The position numbers and the translations under genes are program-made. 45,459 nt of DNA, taken from the NCBI GenBank assembly GCA_051881075.1, contig JBJEPE010000070.1, forward strand, positions 1 through 45,459, in the 5' to 3' direction. Below, piece after piece: positions 8,081 through 16,703 of the stretch. How positions within the stretch are numbered: position 1 is the stretch's first letter; every line of letters begins with the position of its first letter. The notes under the pieces were generated by a model. It did not search any database, was not told the DNA's origin, and was given only the letters and a program-made list of their open reading frames with translations. The stretch comes from RUG14223 sp051881075. Its GTDB lineage: Bacteria > Bacillota > Clostridia > Oscillospirales > Acutalibacteraceae.

Positions 8081-8133
8081 TTTATAAACTTATAAATATG
8101 CTTAAATCAAAATTTAATTATGGAGGAATTACA

Positions 8134-8478
8134 ATGCCATTTATAAACACAAAAACAACTGTAGAAATAACTAAGGAAAAGGAGCTTGCACTAAAGTCAA
8201 AGCTGGGTAAGGCTATAGAGTGCTTTCCGGGCAAGACGGAAACATGGCTAATGCTTAACTTTGAGGATAATTGCAGAATCTATTTTCAGGGTAAAAACGA
8301 CCGTACTGCGGCTTACTTAGAGGTAAGCATTTTAGGCAGTGCAAGCAATAGCGCATACGATAAAATGACGGCAGAGCTTACAAAGATTATAAACGATGAG
8401 CTTGATATACCTGCCGACAGAATTTATATCAAGTATGAAGAAACCGAGCATTGGGGCTGGAACGGCGGCAACTTTTAA
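8134..8478 (+). CDS. MIF-family tautomerase
   Basis: A 114-residue protein of the macrophage migration inhibitory factor/phenylpyruvate tautomerase family, which keto-enolises aromatic pyruvates through an N-terminal proline exposed after Met removal. Evidence: MPFINTKTTVEI with Pro2, the strand TWLMLNFEDN, a helix ending at DELDIPADRIYIKYEE, and the C-terminal family signature HWGWNGGNF. Length is that of MIF. Start is ATG 8134, preceded by GGAGGA; an upstream in-frame ATG at 8098 would bury the catalytic proline and has no ribosome binding site. It is first gene of an operon with ruvX 12 nt downstream. MIF homologues occur in several gut Firmicutes; the physiological substrate is unknown, and any action on the host would be speculation. 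Confidence 0.88.
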   Translation: MPFINTKTTVEITKEKELALKSKLGKAIECFPGKTETWLMLNFEDNCRIYFQGKNDRTAAYLEVSILGSASNSAYDKMTAELTKIINDELDIPADRIYIKYEETEHWGWNGGNF

Positions 8479-8490
8479 CGGGGTGCGCTT

Positions 8491-8931
8491 ATGATAATAA
8501 TGTCTGTGGATTGGGGAAAGGCAAGAACGGGCATAGCTATCTGCGATATTACCGAAACGCTTGCTTCACCCGTTGCAAATATTACAGAGTATAATCGTGA
8601 AAGACTAATTGATAAGGTATCGGCACTTGCAAAAGAACGCAAGGTACAGCTTATTGTTGTCGGCTTGCCTAAGAATATGGACGGTACGGAGGGTGAAAGC
8701 GCACAGAACGCACGACTCTTTGCCCAAAGCCTGACTGAAGTAAGCGGCATAGAAACCGTAATGCAGGATGAGCGAGGCACTACCGTTACTGCACATCATT
8801 TTTTGAACGAAACCAATACAAGAGGAAAAAAGCGCAAAAATGCCGTTGACAGCGTTGCGGCTGTAATTATACTTGAAAGTTATCTTTCATCAAGGCGTCG
8901 GGCAAAAGCCGCACCTTTAAATGAGAGATAA
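8491..8931 (+). CDS. ruvX: Putative Holliday junction resolvase RuvX / pre-16S rRNA nuclease YqgF
   Basis: A 146-residue RNase-H-like nuclease of the YqgF family. Its bacterial members mature the 5' end of 16S rRNA and are also annotated as Holliday junction resolvases. Signatures: IIMSVDWGKARTGIAICD with the first metal-binding Asp (D7), LIVVGLPKNMDGTEGESA, and the late ERGTTVTAHHFLNE and KRKNAVDSVAAVIILESYL segments with the remaining acidic residues. Length is standard (about 140). The first ATG at 8491 fits the family N-terminus; the ribosome binding site is poor (GGGGTG), so translation may depend on coupling with the tautomerase gene 12 nt upstream. Confidence 0.92.
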   Translation: MIIMSVDWGKARTGIAICDITETLASPVANITEYNRERLIDKVSALAKERKVQLIVVGLPKNMDGTEGESAQNARLFAQSLTEVSGIETVMQDERGTTVTAHHFLNETNTRGKKRKNAVDSVAAVIILESYLSSRRRAKAAPLNER

Positions 8932-8959
8932 TGCTTTTTTGAAAGGCAAGTGAGATTTT

Positions 8960-10399
8960 ATGCAGTGGAGCAGTTTACTCTGTGAGCAGAGAGCAAGAAA
9001 AAATCATGGCAAAGACAATAACAAAAGTCCTGATTTAAGAAGTGAATTTCAAAAAGACTACCATAGAATAATAGGAAGTGCCTCTTTCAGAAGATTGCAG
9101 GATAAAACTCAGGTTTTTCCGCTTGATAAAAGTGATTTTGTGCGTACAAGGCTTACACATTCCATAGAGGTTTCCTCCTTTGCCAAGTCTTTGGGACAGA
9201 ATATTTTTTCAGATATAATTCAAAAAGGGCTTGACAGCGAGGTAAACGATGATGTAAAGCAAAAGGCGTGTGATGTACTGGAATGTGCAGGACTTATTCA
9301 TGATATAGGCAATCCTCCGTTTGGTCATTTCGGAGAGGACGCAATAAGACTTTGGTTTAAAGAAAATCTTTCAAAGCTGGAGTTTAACGGCAAAAAGATA
9401 GATACTCTGCTTAGTGAACAAATGAAAAAAGATTTTGAAAACTTTGAGGGTAACGCCCATCTTCTGCGTATGGTAGGTAAGCTTCATTTGCTTGTAGATG
9501 AGCACGGCATGAACCTTACGTACGCACTGCTGAATACCGTTATCAAATATCCCGTTGACAGCCTGCATATTAATAAAGGGTCAGGTATTATTAAGGAGAA
9601 AAAGCTTGGATATTACTATTCCGAAAAAGAGCTTTTTGAAGATATAACATCGTGTACCGGGGCAAAAGATTGCCGTCATCCGCTCACATATATTCTTGAA
9701 GCGGCTGACGATATCGCCTATAAGACGGCGGATATAGAGGACGCCGTTAAAAAGGGCCTGTTAAGCTATGATGTGCTTTTGCGTGAGCTAAGAAGCGAAA
9801 AGTTTACAGCAAAATGTAACGGTGAAGATGACTTTAACGCATACAACGCCATAGTTGATAAACTGGAAAAAAAGCTTGAAAATGCCAAGAGAAACAATAT
9901 AACCTCATCAGACATGAACGCTGTGCAGAACTGGATAATATATGTACAGGGTAAAATGATAGGTTTAGCGACTAACGCCTTTACCGACAACTACACCGCA
10001 ATAATGAACGGTTCTTATAATAACGAGCTATTAAAAGAGGGCAACGGCAAAGTGATAGTAGAGGCACTCGGAGATATTGCCTATAGGTACGCATTTCGCA
10101 CGCCTGCTATCTTGAAGCTTGAGATAGGTGCATCCGCTATATTTAAATTTTTAATGGATAAGTTTATGAATGCTATCATTGACTATGATACGGGCAAAGA
10201 TAAAAAGCTTGATGCAGTAAATGAGAAGCTTGTGGCTATAATATCCGAAAATTATAAATACATATACGAAAAGTACTCTAAGGATAAGGATGATGTAGAG
10301 AAGCTTTATCTGCGTATGATGTTGGTAACAGACTTTATATGCGGTATGACAGACAGCTACGCTAAGTCGCTTTATCAGGAGTTTAACGGTATATCTTAA
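8960..10399 (+). CDS. dgt: Deoxyguanosinetriphosphate triphosphohydrolase (HD superfamily)
   Basis: HD-domain dNTPase that hydrolyses dGTP to deoxyguanosine and triphosphate, helping to set dNTP pools. Residues: FRRLQDKTQVFPLDKSDFVR (43-62), RTRLTHSIEVSSFAKSLG with metal ligand H67, CAGLIHDIGNPPFGHFGED with the HD pair H114-D115 and H123, and EAADDIAYKTADIEDAVKKG carrying the last metal Asp. At 479 residues it belongs to the longer Dgt type (E. coli Dgt 505). ATG 8960 begins 28 nt after ruvX; the ribosome binding site (GAAAGG) is weak and distant. The pairing with nadE downstream suggests a nucleotide/cofactor housekeeping operon. The catalytic set is complete, so activity is likely. Confidence 0.92.
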   Translation: MQWSSLLCEQRARKNHGKDNNKSPDLRSEFQKDYHRIIGSASFRRLQDKTQVFPLDKSDFVRTRLTHSIEVSSFAKSLGQNIFSDIIQKGLDSEVNDDVKQKACDVLECAGLIHDIGNPPFGHFGEDAIRLWFKENLSKLEFNGKKIDTLLSEQMKKDFENFEGNAHLLRMVGKLHLLVDEHGMNLTYALLNTVIKYPVDSLHINKGSGIIKEKKLGYYYSEKELFEDITSCTGAKDCRHPLTYILEAADDIAYKTADIEDAVKKGLLSYDVLLRELRSEKFTAKCNGEDDFNAYNAIVDKLEKKLENAKRNNITSSDMNAVQNWIIYVQGKMIGLATNAFTDNYTAIMNGSYNNELLKEGNGKVIVEALGDIAYRYAFRTPAILKLEIGASAIFKFLMDKFMNAIIDYDTGKDKKLDAVNEKLVAIISENYKYIYEKYSKDKDDVEKLYLRMMLVTDFICGMTDSYAKSLYQEFNGIS

Positions 10400-10418
10400 T
10401 AAAAAAGGACTGATAAAA

Positions 10419-11156
10419 ATGTATGAATTTAATGTAGAAAAGGCAACAAACGAATGTGTTTCATGGATACAGGATTTTTTTGAAAAGAACGGAAAGGGCT
10501 GTAACGCCGTACTCGGCATATCAGGCGGTAAGGATAGCTCAGTAGTGGCCGCATTGTGCTGTAAAGCGCTGGGTAAGGACAGAGTTTTTGGCGTGCTTAT
10601 GCCGCAGGGCGAACAGCATGATATTAATTATTCTCAAGAGCTTTGCGAGTTTTTGGATATAAGAAATATAACCGTAAATATAAAGGCAGCGGTTGACGGT
10701 ATTTACAGCGCTATAGGCGACAGTATAGAGATAAGCAATCAAACAAAATTCAACCTGCCTGCAAGAGTGCGTATGGCTACTGTATATGCAGTATCGCAAT
10801 CTGTAAACGGAAGAGTTGCAAATACGTGCAATCTCTCTGAAGATTGGGTCGGTTACGCTACCAGATACGGAGATGCCGCAGGAGATTTCAGCCCTATCAG
10901 TCATTTTACTGTGCAAGAGGTCAAGGCGATAGGAAGACACCTCGGTTTACCGGAGAAATTCATAGTCAAGCCACCTATTGACGGCCTTTGCGGAAAGACG
11001 GATGAAGATAACCTCGGATTTACTTATGAAACGCTTGATAAATACATCCGTGAGGGAATAGAACCAAGCCCGGAAATAAAAGAAAAAATTGACAGAATGC
11101 ACGAGAGCAACCTATTTAAGCTACAACTTATGCCATCATTTATTCCGTCAATTTAA
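10419..11156 (+). CDS. nadE: NH3-dependent NAD+ synthetase
   Basis: Last step of NAD biosynthesis: adenylation and amidation of nicotinic acid adenine dinucleotide. The 245 residues match the ammonia-dependent form without a glutaminase domain. ATP pyrophosphatase P-loop SGGKDSS (35-41) follows CNAVLGI; the NaAD-binding region is seen in NLPARVRMATVYAVSQSVNG, in NTCNLSEDWVGYATRYGDAA, and in the conserved GDFSPISHFTVQEVKAIGRH. The C-terminal loop KPPIDGLCGKTDEDNLGFTY closes over the substrate. ATG 10419 with AAAAGGA 10 nt upstream, 19 nt after dgt. Last gene of the operon, followed by a strong terminator. Confidence 0.95.
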   Translation: MYEFNVEKATNECVSWIQDFFEKNGKGCNAVLGISGGKDSSVVAALCCKALGKDRVFGVLMPQGEQHDINYSQELCEFLDIRNITVNIKAAVDGIYSAIGDSIEISNQTKFNLPARVRMATVYAVSQSVNGRVANTCNLSEDWVGYATRYGDAAGDFSPISHFTVQEVKAIGRHLGLPEKFIVKPPIDGLCGKTDEDNLGFTYETLDKYIREGIEPSPEIKEKIDRMHESNLFKLQLMPSFIPSI

Positions 11157-11247
11157 TACCGTTTTTATATAATTTTTTTATTTAGTTTTTCTCAAAAACT
11201 AAGCTTAAATGTATTTGTGTAGTACATTAGGCATGAGATAAAAAAAG

Positions 11248-11288
11248 ACTCCTATGGTAGTTTATTTCATTCTACCATAGGAGTTTTT
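11248..11288 (+). terminator. Strong bidirectional terminator between nadE and htpG
   Basis: Perfect 13-bp stem (11248-11260/11272-11284, ACTCCTATGGTAG and its complement), 11-nt loop, then TTTTT on the plus strand and, because AAAAAAG precedes the stem, a T run on the minus strand. A smaller hairpin (TTAGTTTTT/AAAAACTAA, 11182-11202) lies just before it. Confidence 0.92.
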
Positions 11289-11350
11289 GTTTACTGTTCA
11301 TTTGCGCCGGATAGTTCAAAACTTACGGCGATTTGTTTTATATTTTATGA

Positions 11351-13183
11351 TCAATTCACTGCCATGTCAAGCAATTTCGCACTGCGCTTGACAAATTCGG
11401 ATAATTCCTCTGCGGTTAGCTGTCTGTTAGCGATAAGCGCAAGATCATATATATGCTTACAGATAAGCTCACGCTTTGCCTCGTCTAAGTCTTTGACAGA
11501 CTTTACAATGCTGTTCTCAAGGTTAAGAACAAGTGTATTTGTAGTAGCTCCCATACTTCCGAACATTCCGCCGTACATCTTGTTCATGTCCTCCATACGG
11601 CGTTCATATTCAGAAATAAGTATAACGGCAGGAGTTTCGCTATTTTTAAGGTGTTCTGTCTCTATCTTTAAGTTTTCTATATTCAGCGCATTTTTAAATA
11701 TTTCCTTTAATTCATCGTTGTTTTCGCTTTCATCGTTACCGTCTGCTTTTAATGCACTGCTAAGGTCAGAGTCTATACGGGTAAACTTAGTTCCGTTCTC
11801 TTTATATTCCAAGAAGCTGATAAAATGATTATCTATAGAGTGCGTCAGAAGTACGGCATTTATACCGTTTTCTTTGCACATTGCTATATATTGCGCCTGT
11901 GCGTTTTCATCCGTAACGTAGAATACCTTATCATCATACTTAGGAAGTTTATCGAATGTTAGATATTCGTCATTTATAGTTTTAAAGAGGAGAATATCCT
12001 TTACCTTATCGTAGAATTTTTCATCCTTTATACAGCCGAATTTAACAAACGGAGAGATATCCTCCCAATATGATGTGTATTTATCATAATCGTTGTTAAA
12101 GATTGAAGTCAGCTTGTCTGCAACCTTTTTGGTGATATGCTTTGATATCTTCTCAACGTCCTTGTCATTCTGTAAAAAGCTTCTTGATACATTAAGAGGC
12201 AGGTCAGGACAGTCTATAACGCCGTTTAAGAGCATTAAGAACTCCGGTATAACCTCCTTGATGTTATCGGCAATATAAACCTGATTGCAATATAGCTTTA
12301 CCTGACCGGGCATTACCTTAAGCTTGTCGTTTTGCTTCGGGAAATACAGAATACCTTTAAGGTTGAACGGATAGTCAACATTCAGATGAATCCAGAAAAG
12401 AGGAGAGTTGAAGTCATCAAAGGCCTCATGGTAAAAGCTCTCATATTCTTCATCCGTACAATCCTTAGGTGCTTTAAGCCATAGCGGAGTTTTATTGTTT
12501 ATCGGCTTTTCCTCTGCGTTGCCGTCCTCTTGCTCATCTGCTTTATTACTTTTATGACCGTCATCAAAGAAGATATCATAGGCCATAAATTTGCAGTATT
12601 TATTAAGCATTTGAGATAGTTTATAGCTGTCTAAAAATTCTGAAGAATCCTCGCTTATATGAAGTGTTACGGTAGTACCTACGGTATCGCGTGTGCCGTC
12701 GCCTATCTCATACGTTGTGCTGCCGTCACTTACCCAGTGTACGGGCTTAGAGTCGGGGAGATAAGAGAGCGTGTCTATCTCTACGCTGTCAGATACCATA
12801 AATGCCGAGTAAAAGCCTAAGCCAAAGTGTCCGATAATACCGGCTTCGCCTTCACCTTTATCCTTATATTTTTCAATAAATTCTTCAGCACCGGAAAAGG
12901 CTATTTGCGTAATATAACGTTCTACCTCGTCCTCTGTCATACCTATGCCGTTATCGCTTATGGTAATGGTTTTATTGTCTTTATCAAGCTTTATGTTTAC
13001 CTCCGGGTTAGCATTGCTTTCTTCCGCTTCGCCAATACCTCTTAAACGCTCAAGCTTCTTAATGGCGTCACAGCAGTTGGCAACAAGCTCACGGATAAAG
13101 ATATCCTTATCTGAGTAAAGCCACTTTTTAATTATCGGCATAAGATTTTCGGTATTGATTTTGATTTGTCCTTCCTTACTCAA
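11351..13183 (-). CDS. htpG: Molecular chaperone HtpG (Hsp90)
   Basis: ATP-dependent cytosolic chaperone, 610 residues (E. coli HtpG 624). GHKL ATPase signatures: IFIRELVANCCDAIKKLERL with the Mg-binding Asn, SDNGIGMTEDEVERYI, and GHFGLGFYSAFMVSD. The middle domain has NVDYPFNLKGILYFP and the conserved NVSRSFLQND. A charged segment (about 215-235) resembles a short linker. The start is judged to be TTG at 13181-13183, because AAAGGATG lies at proper spacing from it (giving MSKEGQIKINTE, a typical HtpG start), whereas the ATG at 13190-13192 abuts that same ribosome binding site. No CIRCE element (TTAGCACTC-N9-GAGTGCTAA) is seen, so HrcA control is not supported. Confidence 0.95.
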   Translation of the reverse strand: MSKEGQIKINTENLMPIIKKWLYSDKDIFIRELVANCCDAIKKLERLRGIGEAEESNANPEVNIKLDKDNKTITISDNGIGMTEDEVERYITQIAFSGAEEFIEKYKDKGEGEAGIIGHFGLGFYSAFMVSDSVEIDTLSYLPDSKPVHWVSDGSTTYEIGDGTRDTVGTTVTLHISEDSSEFLDSYKLSQMLNKYCKFMAYDIFFDDGHKSNKADEQEDGNAEEKPINNKTPLWLKAPKDCTDEEYESFYHEAFDDFNSPLFWIHLNVDYPFNLKGILYFPKQNDKLKVMPGQVKLYCNQVYIADNIKEVIPEFLMLLNGVIDCPDLPLNVSRSFLQNDKDVEKISKHITKKVADKLTSIFNNDYDKYTSYWEDISPFVKFGCIKDEKFYDKVKDILLFKTINDEYLTFDKLPKYDDKVFYVTDENAQAQYIAMCKENGINAVLLTHSIDNHFISFLEYKENGTKFTRIDSDLSSALKADGNDESENNDELKEIFKNALNIENLKIETEHLKNSETPAVILISEYERRMEDMNKMYGGMFGSMGATTNTLVLNLENSIVKSVKDLDEAKRELICKHIYDLALIANRQLTAEELSEFVKRSAKLLDMAVN

Positions 13184-13252
13184 AATAATCATCCTTTCGT
13201 AAAATCGGCAATATATTGACCTATACGGTTGTAATATTGCTATATGATATAT

Positions 13253-13297
13253 ACTCCGCCTTTCACCCTTTACATAAGCATAGGGTTAAGACGGAGT
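13253..13297 (-). other. Long imperfect hairpin between the CNNM gene and htpG
   Basis: ACTCCG-c-CTT-tc-ACCCT pairs with AGGGT-t-AAG-a-CGGAGT around a 12-nt loop: 14 bp with small internal loops. No T run on the minus strand after it, so it is either a weak terminator of the upstream gene or a processing/regulatory hairpin in front of htpG. Confidence 0.55.
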
Positions 13298-13322
13298 GAT
13301 TAATGACCTTTTATGGTGAGTA

Positions 13323-14597
13323 TTACTCGTTTTCTTCTGATTCTTTTATGTTTTTTGTTATAATAAGCTTATTTATTCGCTGTTCACTTACGTCTGTGAT
13401 TTCTATATTTAAATCCTTAAAGTCAAAGCGACAGCCGTTTTCAGGAATATATCCTAGGTTTTCAAGTATCCAACCGCCCACACTGTTGCAGTCGGTTTCA
13501 AAGTATCTTTCATCTAATCCTAAAAGCTCTGGTAACTCGTCAAAGTCCATGTCGCCTATGACCTCGAATTTATTATCGTCAAGCTTAGTAAATTTCTTTT
13601 CTATCTCTTCGTCCTCGTCCCAAATCTCTCCTACGATTTCTTCTAAAAGGTCCTCCATGGTTACTATACCGAGCGTTCCGCCGTAATCGTCCGCAACAAT
13701 AGCTATGTGAAGCTTCTTGTACTTAAAATCGGTAAGCAGAGCAGAGAGCTTTTTGGTCTTATAAATGAAGTATGCCGGTTGAATAATGCTATTTAAGTCA
13801 GGTGTCCTTCCTGAGATAAGTTCTTCCAGAAAATCACGTGTATGCAGTATGCCTATTATGTTGTCAATAGAATCCTTGTAAACCGGAATACGTGAAAAAC
13901 GTTCCGTTAATATGATATCTTTGATTGTGTCAATATCGTCGTTTATGTCAATGGCGGTAACGTCTACTCTGTGAGTGAGTATCTCCTGCGCTGTTTTCTC
14001 GTCAAAATCAAGAGCGCTTTGTACCAGCTCGCTTTCCTGTTCTTCAATAACGCCCTCTTCTTCAATACTCTCAACTATGTATTTTAGCTCGTCCTCCGTA
14101 ACGGAAGGAGTGTCTGAACCTGATGTGTTAAAGAGCTTCATTGCAAAGGATTTTATCTTTAAAAACACAAACGAAAAAGGTGTAAAAAGCTTAACGGCAA
14201 TGTTAAGTACACCTGCACAGGCAATAACTATTTTATCCGCATTTTCTTTTGCAAAGCATTTTGGCAGAACTTCACCGAAGGTAAGCACGGCAAGGGTTGT
14301 TGCTACAGTACTTATAAGCGGCCCTGTGCCTGGGGAAAACAGATTAATGCACAATACGGTGGCTAGTGAAGAACAGCCGATATTTACTATATTATTACCG
14401 ATTAGTATAGTAGTTATAGCTTTATCGTATCGATCTATAAGCTTCATTGCACGTGCGGCACGCTTATCGCCGTTTTCGGCTTTATTCTTGAGCCTTATAG
14501 TGTTAGCTGATGACAGAGCAGTTTCTATAGCTGAAAAAAAAGCTGATAGGCATATAAGCAGTGCTATTACTATGCCCATTGTGACGTTATCGTTCAA
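13323..14597 (-). CDS. CNNM/CorC-type (DUF21-CBS) membrane protein
   Basis: A 424-residue protein of the hemolysin-C/CorC/CNNM family, linked to Mg2+ (and Co2+) efflux. An N-terminal DUF21 region has about four membrane helices (about 1-140), with FFSAIETALSSAN and TFGEVLPKCFAKENADK, the family hallmarks. It is followed by a CBS pair (about 198-335; FSRIPVYKDSIDNIIGILH and LHIAIVADDYGGTLGIVTME) and a CorC_HlyC C-terminal domain (about 340-415; CNSVGGWILENLG). Start: TTG at 14595-14597 with AGGTG six nt upstream is preferred; a GTG at 14606 is the same AGGTG and has no ribosome binding site of its own. The ion is inferred from the family. Confidence 0.9.
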   Translation of the reverse strand: MNDNVTMGIVIALLICLSAFFSAIETALSSANTIRLKNKAENGDKRAARAMKLIDRYDKAITTILIGNNIVNIGCSSLATVLCINLFSPGTGPLISTVATTLAVLTFGEVLPKCFAKENADKIVIACAGVLNIAVKLFTPFSFVFLKIKSFAMKLFNTSGSDTPSVTEDELKYIVESIEEEGVIEEQESELVQSALDFDEKTAQEILTHRVDVTAIDINDDIDTIKDIILTERFSRIPVYKDSIDNIIGILHTRDFLEELISGRTPDLNSIIQPAYFIYKTKKLSALLTDFKYKKLHIAIVADDYGGTLGIVTMEDLLEEIVGEIWDEDEEIEKKFTKLDDNKFEVIGDMDFDELPELLGLDERYFETDCNSVGGWILENLGYIPENGCRFDFKDLNIEITDVSEQRINKLIITKNIKESEENE

Positions 14598-14728
14598 AAG
14601 AATCACCTATAATATATAATTTGTTTAAATTGATTATCAAAATATTATATAGTATATTCAGTAATTTTTAATGCTACAAAAGAAATAAAAAACAAAATTA
14701 AAAAAATAATTACAATTTGGATTTATAC

Positions 14729-14757
14729 TTGATGTGCAGAGTGAAAAATGATATAAT
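14729..14757 (+). promoter_or_regulatory. Promoter of the tepA-uppP-ftsK gene group
   Basis: TTGATG (14729-14734), 17-nt spacer, TATAAT (14752-14757), 56 nt before tepA. Confidence 0.7.
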
Positions 14758-14812
14758 ATATAATGTATTATTAGGCGATAATCCTCACAAAATATATCGT
14801 GGGGGTGAACAC

Positions 14813-15628
14813 ATGAATTTTTATGATCAAATAATAAGAAACCCGTCTGAAAATCCGAATGAAAAGGATAAACATGATTCTTCAGAAAATGATAATGAAC
14901 CGATAAACGAAAAACAGGTAGACCGTATACTTGAGCTTGGATCTATAATTACGGGCAACGGCAAGTATCTTATACATTGCCTGACAATAATAGGGCAAAT
15001 AGAGGGACACTATATCTTATCTTCACAGAATAAGACTACAAAGTATGAGCACGTTATACCTCAGCTTGTAGCTATTGAAGAAGAAAAGCGAATAGACGGT
15101 CTGCTTATCCTCTTAAATACCGTAGGCGGAGATGTTGAGGCTGGGCTTGCTATAGCAGAGCTTGTGGCAGGTATGAAGAAGCCGTCTGTATCTATGGTTT
15201 TAGGCGGCGGACATTCCATAGGCGTACCGCTTGCGGTAGCGGCAAAGCACTCGTTTATAGCCAAGTCGGCATCTATGACGGTACATCCTGTCAGAATGAA
15301 CGGACTTATGCTTGGTGTGCCGCAGACATTTGAATACTTTAAGCGTATGCAAAGCCGTATAAATACCTTTGTGGCTGACAATTCATCAATTACTGCCGAA
15401 AGGTACAATGAGCTTGCTATGAACGTAGGCGAGCTTGTTATGGATGTGGGTACTATTCTGGAGGGCAAGGATGCCGTAGATGTCGGACTTATCGACAGCG
15501 TCGGTACATTAAGCGATGCTCTTGACTGCCTGTATAAAATGATAGATGATGACAGGGCGCAACGGAGCGAGTTACCGTCGAACAGTAAAAATGACGGGAA
15601 CAGTGAAGATACCAATAGTGAAAAGTAA
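14813..15628 (+). CDS. tepA: ClpP-fold serine protease TepA
   Basis: A 271-residue ClpP/crotonase-fold protease. Residues 1-about 45 are charged and low complexity; the protease core has LLILLNTVGGDVEAGLAIAE (98-116), the nucleophile in VLGGGHSIGVPLAV (S135) and the catalytic His in SMTVHPVRMNG (H158), then a helical GRID-like region to residue 255. The GGGHSIG and VHPVRM motifs are those of B. subtilis TepA (YmfB), a membrane-associated ClpP homologue linked to protein translocation and sporulation. Gene order supports this: TepA and the SpoIIIE/FtsK translocase are also close neighbours in Bacillus. Start ATG 14813 follows GGGGGTG; the frame is open further upstream to 14717 without a plausible start. 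Confidence 0.88.
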   Translation: MNFYDQIIRNPSENPNEKDKHDSSENDNEPINEKQVDRILELGSIITGNGKYLIHCLTIIGQIEGHYILSSQNKTTKYEHVIPQLVAIEEEKRIDGLLILLNTVGGDVEAGLAIAELVAGMKKPSVSMVLGGGHSIGVPLAVAAKHSFIAKSASMTVHPVRMNGLMLGVPQTFEYFKRMQSRINTFVADNSSITAERYNELAMNVGELVMDVGTILEGKDAVDVGLIDSVGTLSDALDCLYKMIDDDRAQRSELPSNSKNDGNSEDTNSEK

Positions 15629-15635
15629 AAAATCA

Positions 15636-15697
15636 AAGCCTGTGAAAGTTTTTATGCTGCAAATTTGCCGTGCATATATGCTTAAAACAGCAGGCTT
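15636..15697 (+). other. Long-range inverted repeat between tepA and uppP
   Basis: AAGCCTG (15636-15642) can pair with CAGGCTT (15691-15697), and GCTG (15656-15659) with CAGC (15688-15691). Only a short T stretch follows. It may be a weak terminator or RNA-processing site. Confidence 0.4.
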
Positions 15698-15731
15698 GTT
15701 ACATATAATTCATAAGTAAAACATATTGCAG

Positions 15732-15759
15732 ATACTCCTACACCGAAAGTAGGGGGTAT
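15732..15759 (+). promoter_or_regulatory. Stable hairpin just before the uppP ribosome binding site
   Basis: ATACTCC-TAC pairs with GTA-g-GGGGTAT (one G-T pair, one bulged G) around a 7-nt ACCGAAA loop. It lies 7 nt before AGAAAGGATG. No T run, so translation control or mRNA 5'-end protection is more likely than termination. Function inferred. Confidence 0.5.
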
Positions 15760-15781
15760 ATTCAGAAAGGATGATACATAT

Positions 15782-16699
15782 ATGACGATTTTTGATGCCA
15801 TAGTTCAGGGTATAGTACAGGGTTTAACAGAGTTTTTACCTGTTTCAAGCAGTGGACATTTATCCATTACACAGCACTTTTTAGGTGTTAGCGAGAGTAA
15901 TTTATTCTTTAACGTAATGCTTCATATAGGTACGCTGTTTGCAGTAATAGCGGTTTACTATAAGCTTTTCGGCAGACTTATAGTTGCATTTTTTAAGATG
16001 ATCAAAAAGATATTTACGGGCAACTTTAAATGGAGCAAAATGACCAGAGAAGAAAATATGCTCTGGATGTTGTTCTTCGGACTTTTACCGCTGTTTTTGC
16101 TGTTTGTTCCCATACCGTTTACAGGCGGACTCAGTGCAAAGGATTTTGCTGAGATATGGTCAGAGGACGGAAGCATAATGCTTGAGGGCTTTGCACTGCT
16201 CACAACATCTATTTTACTTACTTTAGGCATAAGAGCAAATAAAAAGACTACCGCACGTTATGAGCGTAAGGGTATATTTAAAAAATCAGGCGCAGGCAGA
16301 ACCAAGTTTAACCCTGTAGATGCAGTGACAGTAGGCATAACACAGACCTTAGCCGCTGTTTTTCCGGGCCTTTCACGTTCAGGTTCTACACTTGCGGCGG
16401 GTGAATTAAGGGGTATAAACAAGCAGGCGGCACTCGATTATACATTTGTTCTGGGCACACCGGCCATCGTTGCCGCAGCATTACTTGAGATAAAGGACGT
16501 TATAAATCCTCCTGAGGGTGTTGTTATAAAGATAGAACTACTGCCTGTAATAGTGGGCGTGATAACATCCGCAGTAGTTGGCTTTTTGGCAATCAAATTA
16601 TTTAAATGGATGCTTGCAAAAGACAGAATGTATGTGTTTGCCGCATATACCGCAGTAGTCGGTCTGGCGGTAGTTGTATATAGTATGATTATGGGGTGA
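15782..16699 (+). CDS. uppP: Undecaprenyl-diphosphatase UppP (BacA)
   Basis: Polytopic membrane enzyme that removes one phosphate from undecaprenyl pyrophosphate to recycle the lipid carrier for cell wall synthesis; also gives bacitracin resistance. 305 residues. Family motif 1: VQGLTEFLPVSSSGHLSI (12-29). Motif 2: VFPGLSRSGSTLAAGE, carrying the essential Arg-Ser. About eight hydrophobic helices. Compared with E. coli UppP there is a longer cytoplasmic loop (about 75-90 and 155-175, KKTTARYERKGIFKK). ATG 15782 follows AGAAAGGATG. Its stop codon lies within the ribosome binding region of ftsK, so the two are translationally linked. Confidence 0.96.
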   Translation: MTIFDAIVQGIVQGLTEFLPVSSSGHLSITQHFLGVSESNLFFNVMLHIGTLFAVIAVYYKLFGRLIVAFFKMIKKIFTGNFKWSKMTREENMLWMLFFGLLPLFLLFVPIPFTGGLSAKDFAEIWSEDGSIMLEGFALLTTSILLTLGIRANKKTTARYERKGIFKKSGAGRTKFNPVDAVTVGITQTLAAVFPGLSRSGSTLAAGELRGINKQAALDYTFVLGTPAIVAAALLEIKDVINPPEGVVIKIELLPVIVGVITSAVVGFLAIKLFKWMLAKDRMYVFAAYTAVVGLAVVVYSMIMG

Positions 16700-16703
16700 T
16701 AAT

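Larger units (their letters stand above)
7825..8133. other. Divergent intergenic region, fba / tautomerase
   Basis: 309 nt, very AT-rich, between two divergent genes. It holds the fba leader hairpins and promoter on the minus strand and the promoter of the tautomerase operon on the plus strand. No gene seen. Confidence 0.8.

Noticed and set aside
13184..13322. CIRCE/HrcA operator before htpG
   Set aside because: The TTAGCACTC-N9-GAGTGCTAA element is not present; the hairpin found there has a different sequence.
15061..15636. 191-codon minus-strand frame over tepA
   Set aside because: Shadow of tepA, which carries the catalytic Ser and His motifs; composition is Ser/Ile/Thr-rich without family resemblance.
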